DNA of 64,000 nucleotides. Origin: Adenanthera pavonina (taxonomy: Eukaryota > Streptophyta > Magnoliopsida > Fabales > Fabaceae). The stretch is from the NCBI GenBank assembly GCA_026686845.1, contig JAIVEN010000021.1, positions 10,744,001 to 10,808,000 on the forward strand, read 5' to 3'. Made by a program: the position numbers and the translations under genes. Shown here piece by piece: positions 12,734 through 25,509 of the stretch (positions are counted from its first letter, which is position 1; each line of letters begins with the position of its first letter). The notes beneath the pieces are model-generated. The model was given only the letters and a program-made list of their open reading frames with translations. It was not told where the DNA came from and searched no databases.

Positions 12734-15362
12734 GGAGCTTAAGTCCCTCTTATGTTCTTGTTTTGTAAAGAGAAATAGAAAATGTATAGGGTGGGTCTAC
12801 AAATTTTTTACAAGTAATACCCTTTATCTGTTTGAATCCATAGTTTTTCCCCTATCACCATATCAAATCAATATATCAAAATATATATATATATATAATA
12901 TAAAAAATCACTGGCCCATTAGGTTTTTTAAAATATTTTTAATTGAGTTTTCTTAAAAGAAATTTAGTTGATGATATAACAACCTCTGCAATATTTTCAA
13001 TTTGCCTTTTTTAGTTAAAAAAATCTGTTTTTTACTCATCTTTTTTTTTTGGAACTTGACCCTACTTTACAAATTTAGGAAAAAATTTATTCAAGGGATT
13101 ACATTTTTCCAAAATTATGTCAAAAATCTTAAAAATTGTAATTATCTTCAATGACTAAAAATTATTATCAAAGATTTATTATAAAATTTAAAAAATAGAA
13201 GAAGACTCCTAAGTTACAAGAATATCAAAATTTATACACAACCCAATAAAAAAATTAAGTAAAATGAATATTAATTCTATAGTACCAATCTACTCAATGT
13301 TATTAAAATATATTAATTATTATCAAAGTTCTCTAAAATTGTATATGTTGTTCGAAAATGTGACAATAGTTTCCTCGAGAGTTTATAATAAATCACTACA
13401 ATTTGTCTTTGATCGTAAATTTTATTTCATAGAGATAAATACAATGTTTAAGATTACTCAATAAATTTTCTTTAAAATTGAGTGTCTAAATTTGTATGAG
13501 ATAAAAATATTATACATATAAGTTTCCAGCTTATAAAAAAAAATTATACATATATGTTTTATATATTATAAAAGTCATTAATCAGTTATTGATTTTTTTA
13601 AGTGAATAATAATAGCATCAAAATCTGGAAAAATTGATGGTACTGCCACCGATTGATGCCTAGGCAATTGAGGAGCCAAAGCAGAATAGGGTCCTCCCTT
13701 GGCCTTTGATTAAAGTTGGCCTGGGAGTTACTACGATGCAGACGTATGGTAGCTTATAGTGGGGTCTGATGCTTTGAATTTGATCCACTAACTTCAAAAC
13801 AAAAGCTTTAATTTGACAACTCATTAGCTGACAATGGAATGCCAAATTTGAAGCTGTACAAAGGAAAGCAAATTCTTTCCTTTCGAACTTTCTCTATTCT
13901 TTGCCTGAACTTCTTGCTTTTCCAATGATCATTCATCAACCGTTAAAATACTTGGGGGGTAAAAACAAGAGCAGCTAGAATGGTATAACCACCTTATATG
14001 CGCTACTTTTCTTTCTCTGTCTCTCATTTCAATTATGAAAAACTTCGATGAAAATTTCCAGGTTTTAGATGCTTTAAATATAGCTACTGTGGCAACATAT
14101 TTTGGACTTCAACGGCAAACACATAGGTAACTAGTAATGGAAGGACTTATATGCCATGCACTTAGATAGTGTTTGGATGAATTTATGAAGTCCACAAGTA
14201 GTATGCAACAAATCTGTTTGTTTTCTAATTTCCTTTGTAACATACATAAACTTGAGGCATTTCGTGTTTTTTTTTAAAAAAAAAGAATTTTCACCTTTTT
14301 TATTTCCTGGATGCATTTTAACCTTAGTACTAAATTGAATTAAAACTCTTAAGATGTCTGGAAGGAACATATATCTCCCTGTTGTGCATATTTTGTTTAA
14401 TTATTTTACTGTCTTGACTTAGATTTAGTTATAGCAGATAAACCAAACTCATTAAAGTTCCTTTGGCATGCTTGCCAACAATTTGTTTGGGCAAGCTTGC
14501 CTCATATTTGCTAGGCAAGAGGTTTATTGTAAAGCATCGGTGGATTACTTTGATTGAGCACCATTAAATCCTTAATACTAGGATTACTTTTCAAATAATC
14601 AAAGACCAATTTTGAGAAACATAGCACAACATTTCTATGTTCAATTATTATGATTTTTGGTCCCCTAATTGTGATTATATCTAACTTCCTATCTTTATAT
14701 ATGCATATGTCACATCTAGCCAATCTAATTGTATGATATATTTTACAGCATTAGTTATGAACTTGTTATGAAAATAATGATAACCTCTTTTCCTTATAGG
14801 AGTTAAATCTATTAGATGTATTCAAATTTCATAGCAGGTTGCTAGGTTTCTCCAAATGATACTATAATAAGTCAAATTCATAGAAAATCTTTCCCATATG
14901 AGGTCTCATTGAAGATGAAAAAGGATTCTGTGTCATCATCATCTCCTGAAATTGAACTAAAGAGGAAAATCATCCTATTCTTTCCCTTATAATGTGCAGC
15001 TCAAGGAGGGTGCATCAATACATGTCAATCCTGATATAGTTCAACCAGATACTTTTCAGTTGGCTTCTTTTAGTTAGACAATGAAAAGAGGATCCGATAA
15101 AATGCTCATACAAGAGTCAAATAAGATGTCTTCCTTAGCTATTGTTTCAAAAGCTTGCAGTTGCTCTATTGTTGTTTTAAAGCTTGATGAAATATATGTT
15201 CCCTCTATTAATCCATCTTTTATCATTTTATCATGGTAGTAACAGGATAAAACTATTGCATAAGGGTGTCCAATTTCAACATTGTTATTTTGGTTTGGAA
15301 TCAAAGCAAAACATGTTGATCCTGTTGACCAACTATGGTTAAGTTTTATGGTTGATCTATAT
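12734..15362. other. Intergenic, no confident gene
   Basis: Very AT-rich to about 13640, then more mixed sequence. Around 14992-15078 an acceptor-like TAATGTGCAG is followed by a short open stretch (LKEGASIHVNPDIVQPDTF...), and the minus strand is open at 15074-15304. Neither was recognised. They could be exon remnants of a gene disrupted by the copia insertion just to the right. Confidence 0.35.
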
Positions 15363-15624
15363 TGAAGTATTCAGTAAAGGCATAACAACATCAACATTTA
15401 ACCACAGTCAAAGCAAGTCCATGTCAGCCACAAATCAAGGCACCCTTGCCATATCATAATATTTGTTTCTTCATTTATCTTTGTTTGATCTTATCCAAAA
15501 GAATATTCTAGAGGCATCAAGGTATACACATAATTTTATTCTTTCTGATGGTGTACAAATATTCAATGGTTTTAATGCTTTCATATGAAACAATTAATGA
15601 AAACATTGTTTCACTACTGTTTAT
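15363..15624 (+). repeat. 5' LTR of the decayed copia
   Basis: Aligned by eye to 19909-20169. Shared tracts include ATAATATTTGTTTCTTCATT and AAAAGAATATTCTAGAGGCA. Differences are scattered and mainly transitions. Confidence 0.8.
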
Positions 15625-15637
15625 GGTATCAGAGCCA
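15625..15637 (+). promoter_or_regulatory. Primer-binding site for initiator tRNA-Met
   Basis: TGGTATCAGAGCC lies directly after the 5' LTR. This is the standard minus-strand primer site of plant copia elements. Confidence 0.85.
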
Positions 15638-15655
15638 CTGACAATTATCAGTAAT

Positions 15656-16760
15656 GGCTAATACCCCCCTTCCTCTTCCAAATCCCAACAATCCTCTCCT
15701 AGCTCCAATTTTAATCCAACCGTTATTCCTCCACCACCCCTAATTCTTCTCACACACAACCCAATGCACAACTAATTCCTAACTTTATGTTTCATCTCTT
15801 CCTCATCTGGCCACTGTCAAACTGGACAATGACAATTATCTTATCTGATGAGCCCAAATGTTACCCAATCTCTACGGTCAATAACTCTTTGGCCATATTA
15901 ACGGCACCGACCCTTAACCTTCGATCCTTTCACCCCGACCTTTCTCTTAACCTAGCCTACAACAAATGGCTTCAACAAGATCAATTACTCTTGTCTGTGC
16001 TTATCTCCTTTATGTCTGAGAATCTTATACCCCATGTCATGAAACACAAAATAGCGAAAACATTATAGGATGCTCTTGAAACTCTCTTTACATAGAAATC
16101 ACAAGCCAGATTCATTCAACTTTAGAATCAACTTGCCTTAACCAAGAAAGGAGATGACTCAGTCACTCAGTTTTTCTGCAAGATGAACCTTATTGCTGAT
16201 TCCATGGCATTGTCAACAAATCACCATCAAATCTGGAGCTTAGCACTTATATCTTCACTGGTTTAAGGTACGAATACGATCCCATGGTAGCATCTTTGAC
16301 TAGTCGCCTAGGAGATCTCAGTCTTAATGAACTTCTCAGTCATCTATTGATTTTCGAATCAAGGCTCTCTCAAAATCAATATGTTTCTCTTATTAGCATG
16401 GAGATTTCTGCCAATGTTGTTACAAAATCACCTATCTCTAACTCTGTTAGTGCTTCATATTGTGGCAATGGTGGATGATCTTCTCCTTTCTTTAGCATGC
16501 AAGGTCGTGGACCTAGGGCTACTCATGGCAGCCGTTCTACTTGAGGAGGATAATTCGGGTGTGACTCACTTTTAATCCACCCAAGTCATATTTCGAATGC
16601 TACAACCCTTTTACTAATCCAACTCCATTTAGGCTTGGATCTCGACCCATTTGCCAAGTTTGCCAATAGGGTGGACACATTGTAATAACATGTTATCGCC
16701 ATTTAAATCAAGCTTTCCAAGCTCTAGCTCTATCGTTCATATCTGCTAACTACTCTACTA
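15656..16760 (+). pseudogene. Copia gag remnant
   Basis: Broken frames carry gag text such as LALTKKGDDSVTQFFCKMN near 16130-16190, and a zinc-knuckle remnant (CQVCQ, stop, GGHIVITC) near 16655-16690. Several stops and frame changes occur. It gives no functional product. Confidence 0.75.
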
Positions 16761-16784
16761 TGACAACTCTTGATGATGATCTCT

Positions 16785-19700
16785 AGTTCTCCGACAGTGG
16801 TGCCTCATATCATATGACCCCCTGATCTCTCCAAACTCAATTTGCATGTTAAACCTTATACTGGGTTTAACGCAGTTAAAATTGGTGACAGGACGTCTCT
16901 CCCTATCAAACATCAAGGAATGGGCATCTTACCTACCTCTCATTTCAACTACCTTCTCACCAATCTTCTTCATTTTCCTCTTTTGTTCACTAATTTATTG
17001 TCTGTTAAAAGATTTTGTCGTGACAACTTCATTTTTTTTTACTTCATTATGATATTTCTGTTTTGAAGGACAAGCAAACCAGACAACCTCCTCTTCAAGG
17101 TTTCACCTATAGGGATCTTTACCCTCTTCTTTCCTCTGGCTCTCCTTAAGCCTTTTATTGGTGAATGTATATCTTTTCTTCAATGGCATCATTGCCTTGG
17201 TCATCTAGCCTTCAAAGTTTTTCAACATGTTCTCTTATCAAATTATCTTCAAACAACCTCCTGGCCTCTATCTTGATTGCTGCTCCTCCAAAAGTCATAC
17301 TTTCCCATTTCCTCCATCTCCACACAAATCTTCTACTCCATTAGAATTAATTTTTAGTGGTTTATAGGGTCTTTTCCTCATAATGTCCATCAATGGTTTT
17401 CATTATTATGTTCTATTTGTAGATGACTTTAGTCACTATATGTGGATTTTTCCTATCAAAACTAAGAATGAAGTTCTTTCCATTTTTCTTGCCTTTCAAC
17501 TTCATGTTGAAAATCATTTTAATACCAAAATAAAAATCTATTCAAACAGACTAGGGGGTGAATATTGATCTCTTAATTGTGAACTACAGTCCTTAGGAAT
17601 TAGTCATCACCGCATTTGTCCTCACATACACTCTCAAAATGGCACTGTTGAGCGCCATCATCCAACCATTGTTGAAACTGGATTTGCTCTATTGCATCAT
17701 GCATTTATGCCTAAATCATTCTGGTCTTATGCCTTCAAGACTACTGTGTATCTTCTCAATTGCATACCAATACCATCTCTCTCCAATCACTATCCTTATT
17801 TTTTACTTTATAAGTCATCTCCTAACTATCATTTTTGAAAAGTTTTTGGTGTAGCTTGCTAATCCAACTTACAGCCTTATACAAAATAAATACTATAGCC
17901 TAAATCTTGCTTATGTGCCTTTTTGGGTTACAACCCATATCATCTGGAGTATCTCTGTTGACATGGCCTCCTCTAGTATATATATCTCTAGATATGTTTT
18001 ATTTGATGAAACCTTTTTCCTTTTTTCATCTCAATCCTCTCCAACCTATCAATCACCTCTCTCCTTTTCGATAGCCCTTTTACCCTCCTTCCATTCTAGC
18101 CTATCATCCTCTATTTCTCTATATCCTTAGCCCTTTTCACCTCCATCTTCCTCTCTTTATTCGTCCCCTCAACCCACCTCTCTCATCCTACTTCCACTAC
18201 CTCTTCCACCATATCCTCTCCTTCTTCACCTCCTTCTTCTCTTCCACCACCCCACATTTTTGCATGCTCTCACTACAATATTGCTCATCCAAAAATATTT
18301 ACTAATGGTATTATTCCCTGTCCACCTCTATGGGCTCATCTTAGCACTATTCCACTGTTTCAAAACAACCCCAATCTTACATCTGTCTCTAATGCCCTCA
18401 AGCACTTTCATTGGTGCCATGCTTTAAATAATGAATTTCAAGCTTTGCTTAATACCAATACATGGACCCTGGTTCCTTCCTCTCAAGCCCATAACATTGT
18501 TGGTTTCAAGTGGGTCTTCCACACCAAATACAATCCTAATGGGACCATTAATCATTATAAAGTGCGTTTTGTTGCCAAAGGATTTCATTAACAACCTGGA
18601 GTGGACTTTTCTGACACTTTTTCTCTTATCATCAAACCTGTTACTATTTGTCTCATACTTTCTCTTGCTATCTCTCACAATTGGGCATTATGACAAGTTG
18701 ACATCCATAATGCTTTCCTCCATAATACTCTAACTGAAATCATGTTTATGCATCAACCACCGGGGTTTGTTCATGCTGACTATCCCAATCATATTTGCAA
18801 GCTCAACAAAGCTATCTACAGTCTTAAACAAGAACCCAAGGCTTGGTTTGCTTGTCTCCATTCTACCCTCTCATCTCTTGGTTTTCACAGTCTCAATCTA
18901 ATGCATCTCTCTTTATTTATTGCACCAACTCTATCTCCATCTTTGTTCTCATTTATGTTGACAATATTATCATTATTGGTTCCTCTGTTACTACTATCTC
19001 TAAGCTCGTTCAACATTTATCTCATCACTTTCTTGTCAAAGATCTAGGTGACCTTCATTACTTCCTTGGAATTCAAGTTTTGCACACTCCCTCTGGGCTT
19101 CTATTATCTTAGCAAAAAATATCATTGACCTTCTCCACAAAGCTGGTATGCACCATACTAAACCTCTATCCACACTTATGGCCGCATCAATGAAACTAAC
19201 AGCCACTGATGGCACCTCCCTTTCCTGATCCTGTCTTCTATTGAAGTATTGTTAGGATCTTACAATACCCTCCTTCACCTGGCTTGACCTTGCCTTTGCT
19301 ATCAACAAAGTTTGCCAATATATGCATCACCCCACTAATCTTCATTGGCAAGCTGTTAAAAGGATACTTCAATATCTTCATCACAGTGCTTACTTTGGTC
19401 TTCTTCTTTGACCCTATTCTTCTCTAACACTTTCTACATACTCTAATGTGGACTAGGCTGGCTCTTTAGATGATCACCGCTACTTTGCTATTTTCTTTGG
19501 ATCAAATCTTATTAGCTAGAGCTCCAAGAAACAACTCTTTTTTGCTTACTCCAACACCGAGGTTGAATATAAAGCCCTTGCCACTGCTACTTGCAATCTT
19601 ATATGGATTCAAATTTTGCTCTCTAAATTAGGCATCTATCTTCACCATGCTCTCTTTCCTCTATTGTGATAACCTAAGTGCCACATATCTTGTAGCAAAC

Positions 19701-19850
19701 CCCATAATGCACTCTCACACAAAGCATATTGCCCTTGACCATCACTTTGTCTAGGAACGCCTTGCCTCCAAACTTCTTCGAGTTTCTATCATCTCCTATA
19801 AAGATCAACTTGCCAACATGTTTACAAAACCTTTACCTTCTTCCTGATTT
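16785..19850 (+). pseudogene. Copia pol remnant (protease, integrase, RT, RNase H)
   Basis: Recognisable pieces in order: protease SGASYHMTP near 16797; integrase core at 17383-17568 (YYVLFVDDFSHYMWIFP); RT N-terminal part near 18424-18640 (TWTLVPSSQAHNIVGFKWVF, then a stop after VRFVAKGFH); RT middle at 18742-18870 (HQPPGF, LNKAIYSLKQEPKAW); the catalytic YVDD written as YVDN near 18955; and an RNase H/C-terminal piece near 19700-19840 (MHSHTKHIALDHHF, KPLP). The YVDD change and the multiple stops make it non-functional. Confidence 0.8.
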
Positions 19851-19908
19851 CATGTTCATGTTCTAGCTTAATTGTTCTTCTAGCTCAATTTTGCTCGCGG
19901 GGAAGTAT

Positions 19909-20169
19909 TGAAGTATTCAGTAAAGACATGACCACATTAGCATTTGACCATAGTCATAGCAAGTCTACATCACCCACAGATCAAGGCACCCCTACCATGT
20001 CATAATATTTGTTTCTTCATTTATCTTTGTTTGATCTTATCCAAAAGAATATTCTAGAGGCATTAGGATATACATGTCATTTTATTTTTTCTGATGGTGT
20101 ATAAATATTTAGTGGCTGTAATGCTTTCATATGAGACAACTAATGAAAACACTATTTCACTACTCTTTA
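19909..20169 (+). repeat. 3' LTR of the decayed copia
   Basis: Partner of 15363-15624, preceded by the purine-rich GCGGGGAAGTAT. The outer boundary is uncertain by about 10 bases because the usual CA end is not clear. Confidence 0.75.
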
Positions 20170-20837
20170 ATTTGTCACCAATGTAAGGTTGTCGATCCTT
20201 CTTACAGTGTTGCTAGATTGAAGATCAATAGTTACCAAAAAAGATGGCTTCTTCAACTATCCTACCATGAAAATGCAGTAAGTTCTTGTCTTATACACAT
20301 TTCATATGCATTCATTTGACATGTTCCTCTCTTATCAATGGAGATGATAGCAGCAATTCAGAAGCTATAATAGAAAATGAAGTTGTAATTTTAAGAGATT
20401 GAGCCTTAGTTACACTTTGGCCCTCCTTGATGTGATTTGAAGAAATTTATTACGTTTTGTGGAATATATGTCCATTTTCCTGGTTTAGTCATGTCACAAA
20501 TAATCACTACTTCAATAGTGTGTAAATACTTTATCTAGTTAGAAAATAAGAAATGAGGTTGCAGAATGTTTTTTTTTTTTGACTCATGAATAGATCTTGT
20601 AGCTTTGAGAATCAATCACTGTAAAGAGAAGTCAATTCACAATTTCTCCTTCAAACTTCACTAGGTATGGAATCAAGCCTTCATATTTTTCTTCATGATA
20701 AATTCATTTACTTTTCAATCTTGGCATTACCAACAACACTATGAGGACATAGCATATATATGCAGTATGGGGAGAAAGCCATATATGTAGGGACATGGAG
20801 GATTTTAGACAGTCAAGGTAACCCGCATAAGGCCGCA

Positions 20838-20876
<39 letters not shown>

Positions 20877-22225
20877 GAAAAGATATGAAAAATAAGAGAG
20901 GAGAGAACTATTTTTATGCTTAATATTTTTTTCCAATGCAATACAATGGTTACATGTCTTTAATTATATTTTAATTTCATCCCAACTAATATTTATTTAA
21001 CTAAATTTCTTTCATTCCAAAAATCTTTTTAATAATTTTCATAATCTATCTCTCTCAAATTGTCATATTGAAATTAATACAAATATTTTTTTCAATTCCT
21101 TTTATGAATTGGAAAAAACATTTGTATTAATCTTAAAAAGTTTTAAAGTTTTAGTGATCATTTTGATATTTATATTTAAGAATTAAAAGTATCAAGAGAA
21201 ATGTTAACTAAAGAAATTAATAATGCAATTTAAATATTAAAATATATCAAAATATTATATTCATCCCAAAAAGTATATTTGTTATATAATTATAATTATT
21301 TAATTATTGAACTTTGGTAACTAATTTCATAGTTTATATATAAAATATAAAAAATTATATATTGATAAGTTACAGTACACTAGCCCTCTGATAATTTTGC
21401 CTTAAAGTCCCGAACTTTCTTAACATGACCTTGCATATATGCTAAAGAGATACACCAAAGAGAATCACTTAGCAGTGTACAAAGACTTATCATCAGTGAG
21501 TTTGATGCTGCAGAACTTGATTCCTTTACATGTCTAGAACATCTATGGATGCATTCCTTTCATTTGTTGATATATCAGCAAAATGTAGGAATTAAATAAG
21601 TTGCAGGAAAAAAAAACAAAAAGAAATTATTCACTGCACTGCAAGATTAGCGATATGAAGCCAAGTAGATAGACAAACTCACAGAACTAGCTAGATAGAT
21701 TGAATATTGGTAACCCTATAAAGTTAGTTATATTAATTGTAGGCCTATAATTCAATTGACGTTCACAGATTAACTTTTTGCTTTCATGGGTTCAAAAACT
21801 CCCATTTAGTACTACTAGGATTAAGAAAGTTCCGTCTCTTGTTTTTCATATACGAGGATTTTGGATGAGGTAATAGTATGGAACTTCATATTGTCATATT
21901 TAGCAAGAAGAAAACAAGTTTTCCTTTTATTTTTTTTGTTTGGGCAAAGCTCAACTCTACCTGCTTAACATCAAAATCTTTTTAATTACTCAACACTTAA
22001 GCATGCTGCAAAACTAGAGAGGTTAAAAGGACATAAGAGTTGCTTGCGCACGTATTTAGCAAATCATATCAGGTCATTGGACCACGATGGACTCATCATC
22101 AAGATGGCTTTCCTCTTGTCCATTTTTCATACCTAAGCACATGTAAAAGATCAGCACTTGTCAGGACCAACCCTTAAGATTAAAGAATAGCCAATCCACC
22201 CTTTTCACAACTTACTATTCCATCT
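20170..22225. other. Intergenic with a (TAA)n microsatellite
   Basis: No confident gene. A short open stretch at 20131-20319 (CHQCKVVDPSYSVARLKINS) beside the copia right end resembles an exon but was not recognised. The rest is AT-rich. Confidence 0.35.
20840..20876. repeat. (TAA)n microsatellite
   Basis: About twelve uninterrupted TAA units. Confidence 0.9.
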
Positions 22226-22233
22226 TTTCAAAC

Positions 22234-22831
22234 CAATATTATCAGAACCAGACCAAGTATTGAACTAGACAAGTCACTGGTTCAAGATTCAATTATCGGA
22301 CTTGTAGTAATTAAAATAATATTTAAAATAAATGATATAAGTTTAAATAAATTTTATAACTTAATTAAAGTTTCAAACTAAATAATATTAAATTATCAAT
22401 CTATTATTCACCACAAACAAATTATTAATAAGTTTTATAACTCAATATTTAAATCTAAATAAATTAATATTAATCTATAATCATATTTTGAGGCTAAAAT
22501 AATAAATTAATAATCTATTATTATATTTTTTATTAAGTAAATATATAATTTTTAATAGTTATATATCATAATAATGCTTATATAATACTATAACATATAA
22601 AGAAAAATATTTTATACTAAAAATAATATTATTTTATGTCAAAAACTAAAAATATTTTTAAAAATTAAAAAAAATATATAGGACCGGTTTAGAACCGGCT
22701 TAAGGCCAGTTTGACCGGTTTTCATCAGTTTTGAACAGTAGCGATCATCTTCCTTAACCGGACCAGACCAGGTACCGATTCCCTGTTCGACTAGTCGAAC
22801 CGGTCGATCCGGTTTGGTTTTGACAACAATA
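22234..22831 (-). mobile_element. hAT-type miniature element, copy 2 (inverted relative to copy 1)
   Basis: A 598-bp unit flanked by the perfect 8-bp duplication tttcaaac (22226-22233 and 22832-22839). Imperfect terminal inverted repeats read CAATATTATCAGAACC on the left and TATTGTTGTCAAAACC on the right in reverse. The right end is rich in ACCGG and CCGGTT words, as is the left end of copy 1. The core matches the reverse complement of 12147-12725. No ORF. Confidence 0.8.
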
Positions 22832-22839
22832 TTTCAAAC

Positions 22840-24960
22840 AAAGCTAAGTTCAAAAACAATTTGTTATTTTTTTCCTGGGTTACAATGTTGGATATTCATG
22901 CAGGGGGTAAAAACATGACTGACTGATGATGTTTAGTATATAGACAGTGGCATGTGAAGCTTATAAAAGTTCATAAAGAGACGAGACCTCATTCATTGGG
23001 GTTGGAGTGTGACCATCCTCTTCCAAAAGTGCTTGATATACCTAACAATGAAACATATGCCTAAAAATTTGGTTAACTTGCTATCATGCATAATAATAAT
23101 AATAATATATTCATATTGACACATGACACGTGTTTCAACTCGTGCTTGTCTTGGATTGACTTGTATTGCGGCAAGCATATTGAAACACATGGAAAGCACG
23201 TATAAACATTACTTTGCCATAGAGTGATTTTGGAGGTGCATTTTTCTAATTTTCATTGGTCTCTTGAGAGGATTAAAATCCGTTCATGATAGTTTAAACA
23301 ATTAAAAGTAAGATTTTTAAAATAAAAAAAAAAAAACTCATGTCAGTCTTGCTCTCCATAGAATGACGCACCAATATTGTAGAGACATGTAAAATAGACG
23401 TGTTGTTATTTTGGTAGGGGAATAAACCTAACAATTCGGTATTCAACTATTCATTCGGTAGATATATTAAATTAAATGAAATATTATATTTATAGCTGTC
23501 ACATGGCCAACTGTTCTAGCGGATATTGTACCCTGGTTTTCCTTTTTTTGTTATATTAAAAACAATTAATTTAGATTATGATTATATTAAAAAATCACGT
23601 TAGGAAAATGATCCCAACCAATCAATGGGGGTATTTATATGAAATCACAACACAAGCTTGACCTCTTAAGCTAAGTTTCAAGAATTACACTGAGAAAGCT
23701 AGCTATTTTTATTTTGGTTCAGCAATGCTCCAAAATATGACTAGTAATTCTATATTACACTAAAAAAATTAATTTAGATATTTTCTGTTTAATATTTAAA
23801 GGTTGCAAATAATAAGAGAAGAATCAACTTGTTTTGTTATTTTCGCTCTCAAGAATTTTAACGATTCCATAGGCATTCTCTGCTTGTTTTCTCTTTCTAC
23901 TTTTATTTGACAACAATTATTGATAATCCAAATTTAGATATTCTTTCTCAAAAAATTAGAATAGACTCGTATATTATGAAAAGTCAAAATGGGTCGCAGG
24001 CCTTGTAAACAATATTAATTTCTATATTTTTATTTTTATACTAATATATTGATTTTAGCTCATTAAAAAGAATAGTGAATAATCTAAGAATCTACCACAT
24101 GATAAATAGTAGTGCTTCTTAAATATATTGTATTGGGTTCAATCCTTAGTCATGTGCATGAAAAATACTTTATTATAAGAGATAAAGCCCACTTTAATGT
24201 CTTTATGTTCCGAAGGAATTAATTTTTTGCTGTTAATTAGAAAATATGCTTAGCACTAATTAAAAAATAGTAGCAAAATCTTTGATGCTAATGAAAAAAT
24301 AGCAACGAGAATGAGTCATAGTTGAGGTTAGATGGGCTTTGTTAGTATGATCCATCCAACCCTCTCCGTCTTTCTCTCTCATTGCACCACCTATTATCTC
24401 TTGCATAGAATCATTTTTCGGAGTTAGATAGCGAAAAGAGTTGAGGTGAGGTAGCAATCTAGATCACTTTTATCCATTGAAGAAAAAATTGCCAATTATA
24501 TCTCAGCAAGAAACGTGGTTCAAGTTCAAATGTTTTTTTTTAAATGAAATTCCGAGCAATTTTCCTTGTTCAATTCGGCTCACATTTAATAAAATCCCCA
24601 TTTAAATAGAACTTTTCCTGATAATTGGGTAATTTCCCACTTCATAATACATTCTTCATCTAGAGAAACACGACACATTTGGCCAAATTATCATGATCAA
24701 GTTTTCTGCATTTTCTTTAAACATGTTTTAGCAAATAGCATCAAAGTTGGAGATTTGAGTTGTCAAAACATTTTGTGGGAGATTTTCTTCCCGCAAACAA
24801 ACAATTACGTGACTTTTAGACAAAGATATGCATATTGTAGACACTTTAATTATGGAACTGATTGATAATTTTGGAGTTAAATATGATGGCAGTTGTAATT
24901 TTCTTGATATAGATGCTATGAAATTGAAGCATGGAAGGGGCATAATAATAAATTTCAAAA
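22840..24960. other. Intergenic; distal upstream region of the clock gene
   Basis: AT-rich, no gene seen. AGATATTTT (reverse evening element) occurs at 23776-23784, but such 9-mers are expected by chance a few times in a window this AT-rich. Confidence 0.4.
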
Positions 24961-24965
24961 AGATT

Positions 24966-24974
24966 AGATATTTT
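24966..24974 (-). promoter_or_regulatory. Evening element (AAAATATCT) upstream of TOC1
   Basis: AGATATTTT on the plus strand is AAAATATCT on the minus strand, a perfect evening element. In Arabidopsis the morning factors CCA1 and LHY bind this element in the TOC1 promoter and repress it. Here it sits about 840 bp upstream of the start codon, just before an ABRE/G-box-like word and the CT-rich leader, where a core promoter would be expected. Binding is inferred from position and identity only. Confidence 0.55.
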
Positions 24975-25013
24975 GGTCACGTTTATACTTTCCTTAAGTA
25001 AAGATCTGCATAT

Positions 25014-25021
25014 GACGTGGC
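25014..25021 (+). promoter_or_regulatory. ACGT-core (ABRE/G-box-like) word GACGTGGC
   Basis: GACGTGGC, within TATGACGTGGC, matches the ACGTGGC core recognised by bZIP factors. It lies 40 bp after the evening element and upstream of the (CT)n tract. A regulatory role is inferred. Confidence 0.35.
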
Positions 25022-25080
25022 TTTCTCTCTATCACTACCAAACAGCCCACACTCCCACCCCAAGCGCGCGCGCGCACACA

Positions 25081-25108
<28 letters not shown>
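25081..25108. repeat. (CT)14 microsatellite in the presumed TOC1 leader
   Basis: Fourteen CT units directly after a (GC)n/(AC)n tract at about 25064-25080. CT-rich tracts are common at plant transcription starts and 5' leaders. Confidence 0.85.
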
Positions 25109-25111
<3 letters not shown>

Positions 25112-25467
25112 CTTTCCACGTCATCCTTCTTGCTATCCTACACTGTTCTGCTCACTGCGCTCACCTCCTTCTCTTCTTTCTTTGGCGCATTATAGTCCAC
25201 TCCACTCTCCAGTGTCCCCCATTTCCATTTTGTTGAATGCAGTTTTAAAAATTTCAATTTTTTTCTTTTTGGTAGACGCTTACAACTATAAACAGAAAGC
25301 TTCAGACTGCATTTTCATGTTAGTGTCGCCGACTTCTGGGGTAATCTGGCACTGAATTTTTTATTTTCTGTCTCTAGCATCTTGCGAGCTGTCTCTCTTT
25401 TTTATTTATTTATTTTTTAATATGGTGCGCTCTCTCTTTCGCTTCACTTCTCAAGGTTTTAACGTTT

Positions 25468-25509
25468 ATGGATAGGGTTTTACGTGTGCTACCTTGCGCA
25501 ATTAGATAA
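25468..25509 (+). other. Upstream ORF in the presumed TOC1 leader (13 codons)
   Basis: ATG GAT AGG ... AGA TAA encodes MDRVLRVLPCAIR. Two more upstream ATGs follow: 25528-25542 (MGYV) and 25535-25729 (64 codons), all closed before the main ATG at 25811. If the leader is transcribed unspliced from the CT tract, these could reduce or gate translation. A leader intron could remove them. Confidence 0.35.

Larger units (their letters stand above)
15363..20169 (+). mobile_element. Heavily decayed short-LTR Ty1-copia element
   Basis: Two direct repeats of about 262 bp (15363-15624 and 19909-20169) begin TGAAGTATTCAGTAAAG and flank remnants of gag, protease, integrase, reverse transcriptase and RNase H in copia order. 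All frames are broken by many stops and indels. A primer-binding site TGGTATCAGAGCC follows the left LTR and a GCGGGGAAG purine tract precedes the right one. No clear target-site duplication could be fixed. The decay implies an old insertion. Confidence 0.85.

Noticed and set aside
15074..15304. 76-codon minus-strand ORF before the decayed copia
   Set aside because: The text looks protein-like, but I could not assign it or find splice partners, so it is mentioned only within the intergenic entry.
15363..20169. Target-site duplication for the decayed copia
   Set aside because: Several end choices were tried and none gave matching 5-bp flanks. The ends are too degraded.
23776..23784. A second evening element far upstream of TOC1
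   Set aside because: Matches to this AT-rich 9-mer are expected a few times by chance in the window, and it is 2 kb from the gene with no supporting context.
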